From Archangium primigenium (lineage in GTDB: Bacteria > Myxococcota > Myxococcia > Myxococcales > Myxococcaceae), in assembly GCF_016904885.1 (NCBI RefSeq), contig NZ_JADWYI010000001.1, positions 5,394,001 through 5,458,000 on the forward strand: DNA of 64,000 nucleotides, given 5' to 3'. The notes under the pieces were generated by a model. It worked only from the letters and a program-made list of their open reading frames with translations, did no database searches and was not told the DNA's origin. Each line of letters begins with the position of its first letter. The stretch's first letter is position 1. Of this stretch, positions 1 to 8,037 are shown one piece after another. Position numbers and translations under genes: made by a program.

Positions 1-50
1 GCGGAGACGGCGAGCGCCGTGGCCAGGGACGTGACGAACCGTGGAGTCAT
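1..50 (-). CDS. Start of an exported protein (partial, runs off the left edge)
   Basis: The complement of the first 50 bases opens with ATG at 50 and reads MTPRFVTSLATALAVSA before leaving the window. A basic residue followed by a hydrophobic alanine/leucine run is the usual start of a Sec signal peptide, so the product is probably exported. On the minus strand GGCTCCGCCTCTTCCTCCGCC precedes the ATG and contains purine-poor sequence, so no convincing ribosome site is seen. Only 16 complete codons are visible and the family cannot be judged. It is divergent from the TetR gene at 181. Confidence 0.6.
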   Translation of the reverse strand, partial: MTPRFVTSLATALAVS

Positions 51-143
51 GGCGGAGGAAGAGGCGGAGCCAGGTTTTTTCGGGTTTTCTCGGAATTGAA
101 GGCCGGGTCCTCCGGCGCGCAACCGGGAATGACACGGGCGGAT

Positions 144-180
144 GCGTACGTTCGTCCCTATGATATGGACGAGCGTACGC
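144..180. promoter_or_regulatory. Inverted-repeat operator of the TetR operon, with an embedded -10-like element
   Basis: The arms GCGTACGTTCGTCC (144-157) and GGACGAGCGTACGC (167-180) are complementary at 13 of 14 positions, with a 9-base spacer CTATGATAT. The spacer and the base before it give TATGAT (159-164), a good -10 hexamer. The right arm ends at the base before the ATG at 181. A TetR dimer bound here would cover the promoter and the start codon, the usual layout for autorepression. The symmetry is read directly; the regulator that binds is inferred from position. Confidence 0.8.
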
Positions 181-747
181 ATGAACGACACACCGGAGAA
201 ACGAGGGGGGACGCGTCGGTACGATCCCGAGCGCCGCGATCGCATCATCGACGCGGCCCTGGCGGTCATCGCCGAGGGAGGCGTCGCGGGCACCTCGCAC
301 CGCCGGGTCGCGGAGCGCGCCGGGGTGCCGCTCGGCTCGATGACCTACCACTTCACGAGCATGGACGAGCTCTTGCGCGAGGCGTTCACGCGCTTCGCCA
401 CGCGCATGAGCGCGCACTTCACCGCGCGCATCGCGGCGGCGGCGGACCTCGACGCGCTGGCCGAGACCGTCGTCCAGCTGGTGCACGAGGACCTGGCGGC
501 CAGCCCGGAGGATCTCGTGATTTCCCTCGAGCTCTACACGCTCGCCGCGCGCCAGCCCGCCTTCCGGCAACTCACCCATGACTGGATGCGCCAGAGCCGC
601 CAGGCGCTCGAGCGGCTCGTCGACGCCCGGACGGCATACGAACTCGATGCCCTCATCGAAGGCCTGTTCATCCACACGAGTCTCGACTCAATTCCCCGCA
701 GCCGCGCCGTCACCCGCGACGCCGTGCGCCGCATCCTCTCGCTCTGA
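181..747 (+). CDS. TetR/AcrR-family transcriptional regulator
   Basis: 188 residues. Residues about 15-60 form the TetR helix-turn-helix; the recognition part reads GVPLGSMTYHF, followed by the typical DELLREAF. The rest is the variable helical ligand-binding and dimer domain. An in-frame ATG at 142 would put the start upstream of the operator palindrome, so 181 is preferred; GGACGAG seven bases upstream may serve as ribosome site although it lies in the operator arm. The gene is first in an apparent operon with the MFS transporter (11 bases downstream) and an acetyltransferase, so it probably represses an efflux/detoxification unit in response to a small molecule. The ligand is unknown. Confidence 0.88.
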   Translation: MNDTPEKRGGTRRYDPERRDRIIDAALAVIAEGGVAGTSHRRVAERAGVPLGSMTYHFTSMDELLREAFTRFATRMSAHFTARIAAAADLDALAETVVQLVHEDLAASPEDLVISLELYTLAARQPAFRQLTHDWMRQSRQALERLVDARTAYELDALIEGLFIHTSLDSIPRSRAVTRDAVRRILSL

Positions 748-758
748 GCCTCTCCCCC

Positions 759-2018
759 ATGACGACTGATTCTCCTGTTCCGACGCCGCGTCCGCCCCGG
801 GCCGCGCGCCTCGCCGTCGCGGCCCTGTTCCTCACCAACGGCGCGATCTTCGCCAACCTGTTGCCGCGCTATCCGCAGATCAAGGCCGACCTCGGGCTCG
901 GCAACGCCGAGTATGGCCTCGCCGTCGCGGCGTTTCCGTTCGGCGCCCTGGTGGCCGGGCTCACCGCGGGGGCCCTCATCCGCCGCTTCCGCTCGTCGCG
1001 CGTCGCCGTGGCGGGCACGCTGCTCACGAGCGCGGGCGTGCTGCTCGCGGGACTGGCGCCCACCTGGGGCCTGCTCGCCGGGGCGCTCTTCTTCGCGGGC
1101 TGCATGGACGCCATCACCGACGTGGCGCAGAACTCGCACGGCCTGCGCGTGCAGCGGCTCTACGGCCGGTCCATCCTCAACGGGTTCCACGCCATCTGGA
1201 GTGTCGGCGCGGTGTGCGGGGGCCTCATGGGGGGCCTCGCCGCGAGCCTCCACCTGCCGCGCGGTGTGCACCTGGCCCTGTCGGCCGGGCTCTTCGCGCT
1301 CGTCGCGCTGACGGCGCTGCGCTCCACGCTGCCGGGCCCGGAGCCCGTCGAGTCCAGCGAGCGCGCCGAGCAAGGCGCTCGGACGGAGGGCTTTTCCGCG
1401 CGCCTCGGGCTCATGATCGCGGCGCTCGTGCTCATCGCCATCGGCGGCACGCTCGTCGAGGACGCGGGCTCCACCTGGGCGGCCGTCTATCTCTCCGGCA
1501 CGCTCGGCACGAGTATCGCCGTCGCCTCGTTCGGCTACATCGCGCTCGTGGGCGCGCAGTTCGTCGGGCGGCTGCTCGGCGATGGCCTCGTCGACAGGTT
1601 CGGTCAGCGCGCGGTCGCCCGGACAGGCGGCGCGACCCTGGTGGTGGGCATGGGCTCGGCGCTGCTGTTCCCCTCGGTGCCGGGCACCCTCGTGGGCTTC
1701 GCGCTCGCGGGCTTCGGCGTCGCGACGCTGGTGCCCGCCGCGATGCACGGCGCCGACGAACTGCCGGGCCTGCGCGCCGGGACCGGACTCACCGTCGTCA
1801 GTTGGCTGATGCGCCTCGGGTTCCTGTTGTCTCCCCCGGTGGTCGGGCTCGTCGCCGACGCCGTGGGCTTGAGGGTGGGGCTGCTCGTGGTGCCCTTCGC
1901 GGGCCTGCTCGTGCTGTCGCTCGCGGGCGTGTTGTCCGCCACCCGGGCCTCCCCCCGGGCCTCCGGAAAGCGCGGGGATGGCGAGGATTGGAACGCGAAA
2001 CTCGAGGAGGTGCGGTGA
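759..2018 (+). CDS. MFS transporter (YbjJ-like efflux protein)
   Basis: 419 residues with about twelve hydrophobic segments and a hydrophilic central loop near residues 190-210. The N-terminal half carries YPQIKADLGL and the loop AGALIRRFRSSR, typical of the major facilitator superfamily; the asparagine-rich stretch DVAQNSHGL after the fourth segment resembles E. coli YbjJ and related sugar/drug porters. It sits in the inner membrane and probably exports a small molecule by proton exchange. The start is ATG 11 bases after the TetR stop; its stop overlaps the next start (TGATG). Substrate cannot be read from sequence. Confidence 0.85.
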   Translation: MTTDSPVPTPRPPRAARLAVAALFLTNGAIFANLLPRYPQIKADLGLGNAEYGLAVAAFPFGALVAGLTAGALIRRFRSSRVAVAGTLLTSAGVLLAGLAPTWGLLAGALFFAGCMDAITDVAQNSHGLRVQRLYGRSILNGFHAIWSVGAVCGGLMGGLAASLHLPRGVHLALSAGLFALVALTALRSTLPGPEPVESSERAEQGARTEGFSARLGLMIAALVLIAIGGTLVEDAGSTWAAVYLSGTLGTSIAVASFGYIALVGAQFVGRLLGDGLVDRFGQRAVARTGGATLVVGMGSALLFPSVPGTLVGFALAGFGVATLVPAAMHGADELPGLRAGTGLTVVSWLMRLGFLLSPPVVGLVADAVGLRVGLLVVPFAGLLVLSLAGVLSATRASPRASGKRGDGEDWNAKLEEVR

Positions 2019-2575
2019 TGCGGACGGAGAAGGAGAAGATGCTCGCGGGCGAGCTGTATTCCGCGGCGGACCCGGAGCTGGCGGCGGCACGGAGCCGCGC
2101 GCGCAAGCTGCTGCGCGACTACAACCAGACCACGGAGGACGAGCCGACGCGGCGCGAGGAGCTCCTCGCCCGGCTCCTGGGGGCCACGGGCACGGGCGTC
2201 TGGATCGAGCCCCCGTTCTTCTGTGACTACGGCGAGCACATCCGGCTGGGCGCGCGAGTCTTCATGAACACCCAGTGCGTGGTCCTCGACTGCCATCGGG
2301 TGACGCTGGGCGATGACGTGTTCCTGGGTCCCGGCGTGCACATCTACGGGGCCACGCACCCGTTGGATCCGGACGAGCGGATCAAGGGCCCCGAGCTGGG
2401 GCGGCCCGTCACCATTGGAAGCAAGGTCTGGATTGGGGGGGGCGCCATCATCTGCCCGGGCGTCACCATCGGGGAGGGCTCCACCATTGGCGCCGGCAGC
2501 GTGGTGGTGCGGGACATTCCCCCGTACGTCCTCGCCGCGGGAAACCCCTGCCGGGTCATCCGGAACCTGCGTTGA
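2018..2575 (+). CDS. Maltose/galactoside O-acetyltransferase family (left-handed beta-helix)
   Basis: 185 residues. The start MRTEKEKMLAGELY is the Mac (maltose acetyltransferase) N-terminal domain, followed by hexapeptide repeats (for example VTIGSKVWIGGGAIICPG, VTIGEGSTIGAGSVV) and the closing AAGNPCRVIR, all classic for the Maa/LacA/NodL group that moves acetyl from acetyl-CoA to a sugar hydroxyl. The catalytic histidine is in YGATHPLD. The ATG overlaps the MFS stop by one base and is preceded by GAGGAGG seven bases upstream, so translation is coupled. A sugar-like or hydroxylated substrate shared with the transporter is plausible: acetylation plus export. Confidence 0.9.
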   Translation: MRTEKEKMLAGELYSAADPELAAARSRARKLLRDYNQTTEDEPTRREELLARLLGATGTGVWIEPPFFCDYGEHIRLGARVFMNTQCVVLDCHRVTLGDDVFLGPGVHIYGATHPLDPDERIKGPELGRPVTIGSKVWIGGGAIICPGVTIGEGSTIGAGSVVVRDIPPYVLAAGNPCRVIRNLR

Positions 2576-2661
2576 GTGTCCCTCGCTCCCCGTCATTCCA
2601 GGTGGAGCGGGACGCCCGGGGTGGTTAGGGTAGGCGAGGACCCTCAACCCCAGGGAGCGCC

Positions 2662-3360
2662 ATGCGCGCGGTGGTGCTGCAGCACGAGGAGAACGTGGAC
2701 GCGGGCCTCGTGGGCCCGGCCCTGGAGGCGGCGGGCTTCAAGCTCGTCCACCGCTTCCGGGGCACGAAGCGTGAGGACGTGGACGCCGAGCTGCTGGTGG
2801 TGCTCGGCGGCTACATGGGCGTCTACGAGGCCGAGCGGCACCCCTTCCTCGGTGAGGAGGTGGCGCTGCTGGCCGAGCGGCTGGCGCTCGGGCGGCCCGC
2901 GCTGGGCATCTGCCTGGGCGCGCAGATGCTCGCGGCGGCGGCGGGCGCGGAGGTGTTCCTCGGCAAGAACGGCTTCGAGGTGGGCGTGCTCCCCGTGCGC
3001 TGGACGAAGGAGGCGCTCGCGGATCCGGTGCTCGCGGGCGTCCGGCCTCGCACGGCCGTGGCGCACTGGCACCAGGACACCTACAAGGCCGTGCCGGGCG
3101 CCACGCTGCTGGCGTCCACGGATCGCTACTCGCAGCAGGCCTTCCGGCTCGGGGACTCGTACGCGTTCCAGTTCCACCTGGAGCTCACCGCGGACGTGTT
3201 CGACCACTGGCTGGTGAAGGACGCGGAGGAGCTGACCGAACTGCACGAGAAGAACGTGGACGAACTGCGCGCCCAGATTCCGAAGCTCCGCGCGGCCGAG
3301 CCGGAGAACCGCGAGCTCATCGAGCGGCTCGCCCACCACTACGCCCGGATCGCCCGCTGA
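2662..3360 (+). CDS. Class I glutamine amidotransferase-like protein
   Basis: 232 residues, resembling the stand-alone GMP-synthase-type amidotransferase fold. The nucleophile elbow GICLGAQ places the catalytic cysteine at 84; the rest of the triad is in FQFHLEL (His172, Glu174). HWHQDTY is the conserved pre-triad loop. Such proteins hydrolyse glutamine or gamma-glutamyl compounds; no synthetase domain is fused and no partner lies beside it, so the acceptor is unknown. An AGGGAG ribosome site stands seven bases before the ATG. The C-terminal 45 residues are a charged helical extension. It converges on the minus-strand immunity gene with a 17-base gap. Confidence 0.85.
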   Translation: MRAVVLQHEENVDAGLVGPALEAAGFKLVHRFRGTKREDVDAELLVVLGGYMGVYEAERHPFLGEEVALLAERLALGRPALGICLGAQMLAAAAGAEVFLGKNGFEVGVLPVRWTKEALADPVLAGVRPRTAVAHWHQDTYKAVPGATLLASTDRYSQQAFRLGDSYAFQFHLELTADVFDHWLVKDAEELTELHEKNVDELRAQIPKLRAAEPENRELIERLAHHYARIAR

Positions 3361-3377
3361 GCCGACGGTGGAATGGG

Positions 3378-4391
3378 TCAGTCGAGAAAGCGTCTCCACC
3401 AATGCCGCGCCTCGTCCGCGGTGAGGTGCAAGGGTGGTGGTCGCGAGGGAGGCGGTTCGAGCCACGGCTCCAAGAGCCCGGCGAGTTCGCGGTACGAGGG
3501 CAGGGTTTCTCCAGCGGCTGAAGTTCCCGCGTCGGGATGTGGGCCCAACGAGATGACGATGCGCTCCGCGTCCAGCGTCTCCACTGAGGCCCCCGCCAGG
3601 CGGAGTCGGGCACTCAGGACCTTCATCTCCCCGAGCCGAGAGAAGACGGGCGGCCCGATGAAATTGAGCCAATGGACGCCATCGATCCGATCGCCCATCC
3701 CTTCCTCCTGCCCCCAGGCTTCCCGGAGATCGATGCCGGGATGGCGCAGCGCTTCAAAGCGGAAGGCGGCATCCCGAGGGGCAAGTGGTCCCTGGAGCCG
3801 CAAGGCGAGTCCCGCGTGCCCCGAGGAGAACCGGAGAGGAGCGGCCATGTCGAGCGCCAACTGGCGCACGTGTCCAGGTCCATGCGCCTCGAGGTACTTG
3901 AGTGGCAGGGTCGCCGTGAGCAGACTCGCGAAGGGCGCCTCGGGTCGCCACGGAATGCGCGCTTTGTACTCGAGCGCGTAACCATTCTGGATGCCGACCC
4001 CTCCCGTGAAGAGGAGTCCACGCTCGAAGCGCCTCTTCTCGATGGCCTGGCGCTCCCACTCCTCGTAATCGTCCGGGAAGGTCCAACGGCGGGTCTCCAA
4101 GAGAAGACGGCGGACCCAGGTCCACCGCTCCACCGTCAAGGGACCCCCCTCGTCATGAGAGAGACTGACGTGGTGAAGGGTCTTGGGACCTTCTCCCACG
4201 GCACGCACATAACGGTCGATGGCCTGGCTCACGCCCAGGGCGATGTCGGGATGGTCGTGCGGCAGGTAGAAGGCGACACGGAAGACCTCGCGAGCGAGCA
4301 AGCGTCGACGTGGACGCGGAGCACCTCCCGGACGCAACATCCGGAGGTCGGGAACGCCGCGAAGGCGAAGACGCGGGTAGTCTCGCGGCAT
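3378..4391 (-). CDS. Type VI immunity family protein (DUF3396)
   Basis: 337 residues. The pattern FRVAFYLPHDHPDIA near the start, the central SGHAGLALRLQ, then RHPGID and HWLNFIGPPV are the hallmarks I associate with DUF3396 immunity proteins of myxobacteria. A second family member is at 62222-63148 with SGHAGMTLLFPGW, RHPGLDIP and YWLTFLGPTV at the same places. The ATG at 4391 overlaps the stop of the upstream toxin fragment by one base (TGATG), so the two were built as a coupled toxin-immunity pair. The likely role is to neutralise that toxin inside the cell. The upstream toxin is damaged, so the gene may now protect against kin that still carry it. Confidence 0.75.
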   Translation of the reverse strand: MPRDYPRLRLRGVPDLRMLRPGGAPRPRRRLLAREVFRVAFYLPHDHPDIALGVSQAIDRYVRAVGEGPKTLHHVSLSHDEGGPLTVERWTWVRRLLLETRRWTFPDDYEEWERQAIEKRRFERGLLFTGGVGIQNGYALEYKARIPWRPEAPFASLLTATLPLKYLEAHGPGHVRQLALDMAAPLRFSSGHAGLALRLQGPLAPRDAAFRFEALRHPGIDLREAWGQEEGMGDRIDGVHWLNFIGPPVFSRLGEMKVLSARLRLAGASVETLDAERIVISLGPHPDAGTSAAGETLPSYRELAGLLEPWLEPPPSRPPPLHLTADEARHWWRRFLD

Positions 4392-4903
4392 CACGGTCCC
4401 TGATAGGGGTCGAGACCCGCTGGTGTCACCAAGGTCACCCGGCAGCTCTTGGAGAGGTGCTTGTAGCTCTCCAGTTGAGCCACGACGCCTGGAGAATTCA
4501 GCGGATCGAGCCGGTGCCGCTCGAGGCAGGGGAACTTGAACTCGTAGACACACTGCACATTCGTGGCGTTGCGCGTGGCATGCACGACCGCATCGGGTTT
4601 GAGGGATCCACGCTCGGTCTGGGTGAGGCGGGTCCCATTGAGCGCGGGATCTCCCTTGTAGCGAGGCTCGAGAGAGAAATGGTCGCGCAGATCGTCCGGG
4701 AGGCGGGCGTTGATGCAAGCGAAGGTGGCGGCATGCTTCCGGTTGCCCAGTTCTTGCGCGAGGGTCACCGCCTGTCCCCGTTCAGTCATCCGCACGACGC
4801 GCTGGCACTCGGCGTCATTCGGGAACTTCCCATTTTTGAAGGGCGTACCGCCATCTCGTGGATAGGACGCGTTGATGTCCGCGTGAGCCTGCGCGACACA
4901 CTG
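4391..4903 (-). pseudogene. C-terminal toxin fragment, nuclease-like (5' part lost)
   Basis: The frame that ends at 4391 is recognisably a myxobacterial toxin tip from about 4903 on: QCVAQAHADINASYPRDG, then FPNDAECQRVV, RFSLEPRY-like HFSLEPRY, LKPDAVVH and VYEFKFPC. The spacing of the aspartate in KPDAV and the E-F-K of YEFKF looks like a PD-(D/E)xK nuclease core. An ATG at 4795 could start translation but would cut off the conserved first part. Upstream of 4903 the frame is open but encodes nothing sensible, because there the other frame encodes an unrelated exported protein. The piece is therefore probably a recombined or displaced toxin tip with its immunity gene directly behind. Confidence 0.65.
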
Positions 4904-5240
4904 GGAGGACGGGCTCGAAACCGGGCGCTGCCCAACCGCACCGCTCCAGGCGGCGCTTGATCTCGACGAAGTACAACCCCCGTTCTTGTCCCACGGTCAC
5001 GTCCATGGCCTTGGCGGAGTACGAGCAGTCGGTGGCGTACTCTTTCGGAAAGCTCGCCAGCAGTCGTTGAAGCGCGGCATTCGCGGCGATGATGGCCGGA
5101 CCATCCAGGGTGGCGAGCGGCTTCACCTCGTCGGGCCATTTGATCTCCGCATGAGACAGCGGAATGGGAACGAGATCCTCACTCGCGTTGGATGCATTGG
5201 CAGCGAATAGCACCGCCATCATGGCGGATTGGAGTTTCAT
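4815..5240 (-). CDS. Exported hypothetical protein with a recombined 3' end
   Basis: 141 residues. MKLQSAMMAVLFAANASNAS is a signal peptide. The middle (TLDGPAIIAANAALQRLL, then CSYSAKAMDVTV and LYFVEIKRRLERCGW) looks like a small exported family I know from myxobacteria, in which the last part normally runs on into an aromatic segment near a closing strand. Here that end is missing: after GFEPVL, at about 4905, the sequence switches to the toxin tip in another frame, and the residual tail (about 37 residues, RAGSRGHQ and so on) looks like out-of-frame translation. The gene is likely a truncated protein created by recombination. Function of the family is unknown. Confidence 0.55.
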   Translation of the reverse strand: MKLQSAMMAVLFAANASNASEDLVPIPLSHAEIKWPDEVKPLATLDGPAIIAANAALQRLLASFPKEYATDCSYSAKAMDVTVGQERGLYFVEIKRRLERCGWAAPGFEPVLPVCRAGSRGHQRVLSTRWRYALQKWEVPE

Positions 5241-5267
5241 TCGGGCCTCATCAATCAGTTCACGGCC

Positions 5268-5885
5268 TCAGCCGAGCACGCGGCACAGCCCCAGGGCCGC
5301 CTCGACGACCTCGTGGATGGGTTGGGTGTAGCCCTCGGAGATCCACCGCAGGGCGATGTGCAGCACGCCGCCCACCACGCCCGTCCTGAGCAAGGGCTGG
5401 GTGCTCGCGCCGCCCTGGCCGTGGGGATCCATCGTGCGCGTGAGCAGCTCCCCGAACGTGCGCAGCGACGCGACCAACGCCTGGTTCACCGCCGGGCTCA
5501 CCCCGGAGATCTCCACCAGGAACACCCGCGCCGACCGCGGCTGCGTGCGCAGCGCTCCGTAGTACGCGGTGAGCAGCGCCCGCGTCCGCTCCAGCGGTCC
5601 GCCTGGCACCTCGGCGACTCCCCGCGCCAGCTCCTCCAACAGCCGATCCGCCACCGTGTGGAACGTCGCGATGAGCAATTCCTCGCTGTTGGCGAACGAC
5701 TCGTAGAAGTAGCGCTCGGTGAGCCCGGCCGCCTCACACACGGCCTTCACCGTCGCGTGGCGGTAGCCCTTTTCTCCGTAGACCTCGATCGCCGCTTGGA
5801 GCAATTGCTCACGCCGCTGCGCCCGGCGCGCCTCGGCCGAGGTGCCTCGGTATCGCCGCTGCTCGGCCACGGAAGGAGAGGTCAT
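5268..5885 (-). CDS. TetR/AcrR-family transcriptional regulator
   Basis: 205 residues. Residues about 18-65 hold the TetR DNA-binding domain (REQLLQAAIEVYGEKGYRHA, then LTERYFYESFANSEELL). The C-terminal domain is helical. The ATG at 5885 is chosen over longer options because it lies just outside the inverted repeats that separate it from the divergent monooxygenase gene, and because the domain begins normally from there. It most likely represses itself and the monooxygenase, as EthR does for the Baeyer-Villiger enzyme EthA in mycobacteria; the parallel is in arrangement, not proven homology of the ligand site. Confidence 0.88.
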   Translation of the reverse strand: MTSPSVAEQRRYRGTSAEARRAQRREQLLQAAIEVYGEKGYRHATVKAVCEAAGLTERYFYESFANSEELLIATFHTVADRLLEELARGVAEVPGGPLERTRALLTAYYGALRTQPRSARVFLVEISGVSPAVNQALVASLRTFGELLTRTMDPHGQGGASTQPLLRTGVVGGVLHIALRWISEGYTQPIHEVVEAALGLCRVLG

Positions 5886-5896
5886 GCGCCCCTGAT

Positions 5897-5941
5897 TGAC
5901 ACGAAGCGTTGTCAGATTCAAACTGACAATGAACCGTGTCA
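5897..5941. promoter_or_regulatory. Nested inverted repeats between TetR and monooxygenase genes
   Basis: The outer pair is TGACACG (5897-5903) with CGTGTCA (5935-5941). The inner pair is TTGTCAG (5909-5915) with CTGACAA (5923-5929), separated by seven bases. Both pairs are perfect. They share a TGACA/TGTCA core, so the region offers two concentric dimer sites. TTGACA at 5896-5901 is a perfect -35 hexamer for the rightward gene, so a bound repressor would block it. The region lies in the 73-base gap between the two starts. Confidence 0.75.
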
Positions 5942-5958
5942 CTTTCCAGGACGTACGC

Positions 5959-7536
5959 ATGACGGTCTCCCGGATGAACCCCGAGGCTCCCGCCGACGCC
6001 TCGGCCGACAGCACGCAGACGCCCCCCGAGCACCACGATGTCCTCATCGTCGGGGCGGGCCTGTCCGGAATCGGCGCGGCCTACCACCTCCAGAAGCGGT
6101 GCCCGGGGCGCTCCTACGTCATCCTCGAGGGCCGTGAGGCCCTGGGGGGCACCTGGGACCTGTTCCGCTACCCGGGCATCCGCTCGGACTCGGACATGCA
6201 CACGCTCGGCTACTCGTTCCGGCCGTGGACCGAGGCGAAGGCCATCGCCGACGGGCCGTCCATCCTGCGCTACGTGCGGGACACCGCGCGCGAGCATGGC
6301 ATCGAGCGGCACGTGCGCTTCGGCCACCGCGTGCTGCGCGTGTCCTGGTGCTCGCGGCAGGCGCGCTGGACGGTCGAGGCCGAGCGGGGTCCGGACAGGA
6401 CGCCCGTGCGCTTCACCTGCGGCTTCCTGCTCATGTGCAGCGGCTACTACGACTATGCCCAGGGGCACCGGCCCGAGTTCCCCCACGAGGCGGACTTCCG
6501 GGGCACCTTCGTGCACCCGCAGTTCTGGCCCGAGCACCTGGACTACGCGAACAAGCGCGTGGTGGTGATCGGCAGCGGGGCCACCGCCGTCACGCTCGTG
6601 CCGGAGCTGGCGCGCACGGCCGCGCACGTCACCATGCTGCAGCGCTCGCCCACCTATGTCGTCTCGCGTCCGGCCGAGGACCGGCTCGCCAATGCCCTGC
6701 GCCGGGTGCTGCCCGAGCGGCTCGCCTACGCGCTCACGCGCTGGAAGAACGTGCTCTCGAGCATGTTCTGGTTCCGCGTGGCGCGCGGCATGCCCCAGCG
6801 GGCCAAGGCCCACCTCATCGAGGGCGTGCGCGAGCAGCTCGGCGCGGACTACGACGTCGCGACCCACTTCACGCCCCGCTACGCGCCGTGGGATCAGCGC
6901 GTGTGCCTCGTGCCCGACGCCGACCTGTTCCAGGTCCTCAAGGAGGGCCGCGCCTCCGTCGTCACCGACGAGATCGACACCTTCACCGAGCACGGGCTCA
7001 CGCTGCGCTCCGGCCAGCGGCTCGAGGCGGACATCGTGGTGACCGCCACGGGGCTGCGGGTGCAGTTCCTGAGCAACGTCGAGTTCCGCATCGACGGGGA
7101 GCGGCGCGAGCTGTCCCGGAGCCTCTGCTACAAGGGCATGATGTTCAGCGACGTGCCGAACTTCGCCTTCGTGTTCGGCTACACCAACGCGTCCTGGACG
7201 CTCAAGTCGGACCTCACCAGCGAGTACGTCTGCCGGCTGCTCAACCACATGAAGCGGCGGGGCCACGCCATCTGCACGCCCCGGCGCGACCCCGCGGTGG
7301 AGGAGCGGCCCTTCCTCGACTTCTCCTCGGGCTACGTGCAGCGGGCCGCGCACCTGCTGCCCAAGCAAGGCGCCCGGCGGCCCTGGCGGCTGCATCAGAA
7401 CTACGCGTTGGATCTGCTCACACTCCGCTTTGGCGCGCTCGACGACGGCACCCTGGTGTTCTCGCGGGCGGCGTCCGACCCGGCGCGGGAGCCGTCCACG
7501 TCGGCGAGCGACGCGCCCCGGCCCCGCGCGGCTTGA
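5959..7536 (+). CDS. Flavin-containing Baeyer-Villiger-type monooxygenase
   Basis: 525 residues from ATG 5959, which has AGGA seven bases upstream; the longer frame starting with TTG at 5896 would begin inside the operator. The FAD-binding Rossmann motif is VGAGLSGIGAA (31-41). The Baeyer-Villiger fingerprint FxGxxxHxxxWP is present as FRGTFVHPQFWP (180-191). The NADPH motif is VVIGSGATAVT. Length and motifs match the EthA/CHMO class, which inserts oxygen next to a ketone carbonyl or oxidises sulphur using NADPH. It is cytosolic. Divergent transcription from a TetR gene suggests induction by its substrate. The C-terminal 20 residues are low-complexity. Substrate unknown. Confidence 0.9.
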   Translation: MTVSRMNPEAPADASADSTQTPPEHHDVLIVGAGLSGIGAAYHLQKRCPGRSYVILEGREALGGTWDLFRYPGIRSDSDMHTLGYSFRPWTEAKAIADGPSILRYVRDTAREHGIERHVRFGHRVLRVSWCSRQARWTVEAERGPDRTPVRFTCGFLLMCSGYYDYAQGHRPEFPHEADFRGTFVHPQFWPEHLDYANKRVVVIGSGATAVTLVPELARTAAHVTMLQRSPTYVVSRPAEDRLANALRRVLPERLAYALTRWKNVLSSMFWFRVARGMPQRAKAHLIEGVREQLGADYDVATHFTPRYAPWDQRVCLVPDADLFQVLKEGRASVVTDEIDTFTEHGLTLRSGQRLEADIVVTATGLRVQFLSNVEFRIDGERRELSRSLCYKGMMFSDVPNFAFVFGYTNASWTLKSDLTSEYVCRLLNHMKRRGHAICTPRRDPAVEERPFLDFSSGYVQRAAHLLPKQGARRPWRLHQNYALDLLTLRFGALDDGTLVFSRAASDPAREPSTSASDAPRPRAA

Positions 7537-7650
7537 ATCCCTCCGCCCCCTGCCTGCCCTCCCACCCACGGGCCCACCGGGGTCCGCGCCCTCCGGGCCC
7601 GATGCCTAGCTTTCTCCGGCCAACGACGAACGATCCGGAAGGAGAGAGCC

Positions 7651-7917
7651 ATGGGGATGCGCGGCGCGAGGAGGGCCCTGGTGCTGGGCCTGGTCGGCGT
7701 GGGGTGTGGGCTGGTGGGCTGCGACGAGCGGCGTGACGGCGAGGTCCGCGAGGACGCCCGGAAGGCGGGCAGGCAGCTAGGCGACGCGGCCCGGGACGTG
7801 GGGGAGACCACGCGGGAGGCGGTGGAAGGTTTCAAGCAGGGCATCCAGGACTCACGCGATCGGCCCGTGCGACCGGAGACGCCGCCGCCGAGCCCCCGGA
7901 GCGACGCGTCGAAGTGA
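7651..7917 (+). CDS. Small lipoprotein
   Basis: 88 residues. A basic start, a hydrophobic run and the lipobox LVGC with Cys24 mark it as a lipoprotein. The mature part is highly charged and helical, with a heptad-like run of alanine, arginine and aspartate (KAGRQLGDAARDVGETTREA), like small stress-type envelope proteins, and it ends in a proline-rich tail. GGAGAG stands before the ATG. No enzymatic motif is seen. It lies just ahead of the hybrid kinase, 120 bases before that start. Confidence 0.65.
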   Translation: MGMRGARRALVLGLVGVGCGLVGCDERRDGEVREDARKAGRQLGDAARDVGETTREAVEGFKQGIQDSRDRPVRPETPPPSPRSDASK

Positions 7918-8037
7918 GGGGTGTCGGGTGAACGCCCCCCACGCGGGCGGACCGGGGGGGTGCTGCTTTCGGACACGCGTTTTCCCACCACGCGGCTATC
8001 CTCCGAGCGCAAAGAGCCTCGGCCCCGCGTGTCCTCC

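Noticed and set aside
534-2090. A 518-residue open frame antisense to the TetR and MFS genes
   Set aside because: Its composition is low-complexity and it lies opposite well-supported genes. The same holds for similar long frames opposite the helicase, the kelch protein and the hybrid kinase.
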